Below are positions 5,820-7,067 of a DNA stretch of 7,067 nucleotides, piece after piece. The DNA comes from an uncultured Pseudomonadota bacterium (GTDB taxonomy: Bacteria; Pseudomonadota; Gammaproteobacteria; Burkholderiales; Usitatibacteraceae): assembly GCA_937898635.1 (NCBI GenBank), contig CALEJW010000192.1, positions 1-7,067 on the forward strand. Direction: 5' to 3'. Below the pieces are notes generated by a model, which had not been told where the DNA came from, made no database searches, and saw only the letters and a list, made by a program, of their open reading frames with translations. Positions within the stretch are counted from its first letter, which is position 1. Every line of letters begins with the position of its first letter. The position numbers and the translations under genes are program-made.

Positions 5820-5833
5820 GCCGGGCACACTGT
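5804..5833. other. Imperfect dyad spanning the aminotransferase -10
   Basis: CCCGG (5809-5813) and CCGGG (5821-5825) flank the -10 element with 7 bases between. Outside them ACAG (5804-5807) and CTGT (5830-5833) also pair, with the right side 3 bases longer. It could be an operator or a chance G+C-rich dyad. The ACAG/CTGT order is the reverse of a LexA box. Confidence 0.3.
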
Positions 5834-5864
5834 CGGTTTTTGCCCTTCCCGCCCCGGAGATTCC

Positions 5865-7064
5865 ATGTCGCTCGTCGCCGCCCGCCTCTCGTCCATCAAG
5901 GCTTCCCCCACCCTCGCCGTCTCCGCCCGCGCCGCGCGCCTGAAGGGCGAGGGCAAGGACATCATCGGCCTGGGGGCCGGGGAGCCGGATTTCGACACGC
6001 CCCAGTTCATCAAGGACGCCGCCATCGCGGCGATGAACAAGGGACTGACCAAGTACACGCCCGCCGGCGGGACGGCCACGCTCAAGAAGGCCATCATCGC
6101 GAAGTTCAAGCGCGACAACGGCCTCGACTACACCGAGAAGCAGGTCCTCGTCTCCTGCGGCGGCAAGCAGACCTCCTTCAACCTGTGCCTCGCGCTCCTG
6201 AACCCGGGCGACGAGGTGATCATCCCCGCGCCCTACTGGGTGAGCTACCCGGACATGGCGATGGTGGCCGACGCGAAGCCCGTCTTCGTCGAGGCCGGCA
6301 TCGAGCAGGGCTTCAAGATCACCGCGGCGCAGCTGGAGAAGGCCATCACGCCGAAGTCCCGGCTCTTCTTCATCAACAGCCCGTCGAACCCCTCGGCGGC
6401 GGTGTACACGCTGGAGGAGCTCAAGGCCCTGGGCGAGGTGCTTCGCAAGCACCCGCGCATCGTCATCGCGAGCGACGACATGTACGAGCACATCCTCCTC
6501 GACGGCTCGAAGTTCGTGAACATCCTCGACGCCTGCCCGGACCTCTACGACCGCACCGTCGTGGAGAACGGCGTCTCCAAGGCCTACTCGATGACCGGCT
6601 GGCGCATCGGCTACTGCGGCGGCCCCGCCCCGCTCATCGAGGCGATGGAGAACATCCAGTCGCACTCGACCTCCAACCCCACCTCCATCTCGCAGTACGC
6701 GGCGGAGGCGGCGCTGAACGGCGACCAGTCCTGCATCGCGCCGATGGTGGCGGCGTTCAAGGAGCGCGGCGCCTTCGTCGCCGGGGCCCTGAACCGCATC
6801 CCGGGCGTGAAGTGCCTGAAGCCCGCGGGCGCCTTCTACGTCTTCCCCGATTGCCGCGAGGCCATCAAGCGGCTCGCCGCGGCGGGCAAGCTCAAGGCGC
6901 CGACCGACCTCGCGCTCTGCGACTACCTCATGGAGCAGGACGAGGCCGTGGCCGCCGTGCCCGGCTCCGCCTTCGGCCTCGAGGGCTACCTGCGCATCTC
7001 CTTCGCCACCTCGATGGAGAACCTGAAGAAGGCGATGGAGCGCATGGCCCGCGCGATGGGCTGA
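5865..7064 (+). CDS. Class I PLP-dependent aspartate aminotransferase
   Basis: This 399-residue enzyme of the class I-beta type is complete, with its stop three bases before the window end. Visible hallmarks are the N-terminal GAGEPDFDTP (37-46) and Trp125 in APYWVSYP, which stacks on the cofactor ring. Others are Asn175 in NSPSNP, Asp204 and Tyr207 in SDDMYEHI, the Schiff-base Lys239 in SKAYSMTGWRIGY, and Arg377 in YLRISF, which binds the substrate carboxylate. It transfers the amino group between aspartate and 2-oxoglutarate. Some I-beta enzymes also accept prephenate or aromatic keto acids, so arogenate or aromatic amino acid formation is possible. SDDMYEH has Asp205 where Glu is more common. 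The start is supported by GGAGA at 5856-5860. It is divergent from uvrB. Confidence 0.95.
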   Translation: MSLVAARLSSIKASPTLAVSARAARLKGEGKDIIGLGAGEPDFDTPQFIKDAAIAAMNKGLTKYTPAGGTATLKKAIIAKFKRDNGLDYTEKQVLVSCGGKQTSFNLCLALLNPGDEVIIPAPYWVSYPDMAMVADAKPVFVEAGIEQGFKITAAQLEKAITPKSRLFFINSPSNPSAAVYTLEELKALGEVLRKHPRIVIASDDMYEHILLDGSKFVNILDACPDLYDRTVVENGVSKAYSMTGWRIGYCGGPAPLIEAMENIQSHSTSNPTSISQYAAEAALNGDQSCIAPMVAAFKERGAFVAGALNRIPGVKCLKPAGAFYVFPDCREAIKRLAAAGKLKAPTDLALCDYLMEQDEAVAAVPGSAFGLEGYLRISFATSMENLKKAMERMARAMG

Positions 7065-7067
7065 AGG

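Noticed and set aside
5804..5833. LexA box upstream of uvrB
   Set aside because: ACAG comes before CTGT, the reverse of a LexA site, and the spacing does not fit.
5730..6665. A 311-codon open frame opposite the aminotransferase
   Set aside because: Low-complexity antisense translation; the aminotransferase has every catalytic residue.

Overview
The window is a stretch of very G+C-rich bacterial chromosome, with strong G/C preference at third codon positions. It is densely packed with ordinary genes and holds no insertion sequence, CRISPR array, rRNA or tRNA. The gene content points to a proteobacterium, most likely a betaproteobacterium. The evidence is an RNase E-like arginine-rich tail ending in repeated 'LVET' motifs, uvrB divergent from a class I aspartate aminotransferase, and a low-molecular-weight tyrosine phosphatase directly behind uvrB. 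The lineage is an inference from gene order and protein style; no taxonomic marker is present.

Left part (1-1710, + strand): the window opens inside a reading frame that has no start here. It encodes the last 366 residues of a disordered, low-complexity protein, probably the C-terminal scaffold of ribonuclease E. It begins with a long Arg-Gly-Glu-Gly tandem repeat. Six bases later comes a DsbA-fold isomerase of the 2-hydroxychromene-2-carboxylate isomerase/kappa-GST family, probably co-transcribed.

Middle (1631-2588): a MarR-family regulator (- strand) is divergent from a small VOC/glyoxalase-fold protein (+ strand). The 64-bp gap between them holds a perfect 9-3-9 palindrome, the evident MarR operator, with -10-like sequences in both arms. 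This is a compact self-contained regulatory switch. The 3' end of marR runs 80 bp into the isomerase gene on the opposite strand.

Right part (2602-5699, - strand): uvrB, a low-molecular-weight protein-tyrosine phosphatase (start overlapping the uvrB stop) and an AhpD-like peroxidase-family protein form a tight three-gene operon. It links nucleotide excision repair with a phosphatase and a probable redox enzyme. uvrB has an extended -10 promoter and no visible LexA box.

Far right (5865-7064, + strand): a complete class I PLP aminotransferase (aspartate aminotransferase type), divergent from uvrB, with its own recognisable promoter in the 165-bp gap.

Nothing here looks like a new defence or mobile system. 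The points most worth a second look are the layered repeat structure of the RNase E-like tail, the MarR/VOC palindromic switch with an almost leaderless marR, and a VOC protein that seems to lack the usual metal ligands.
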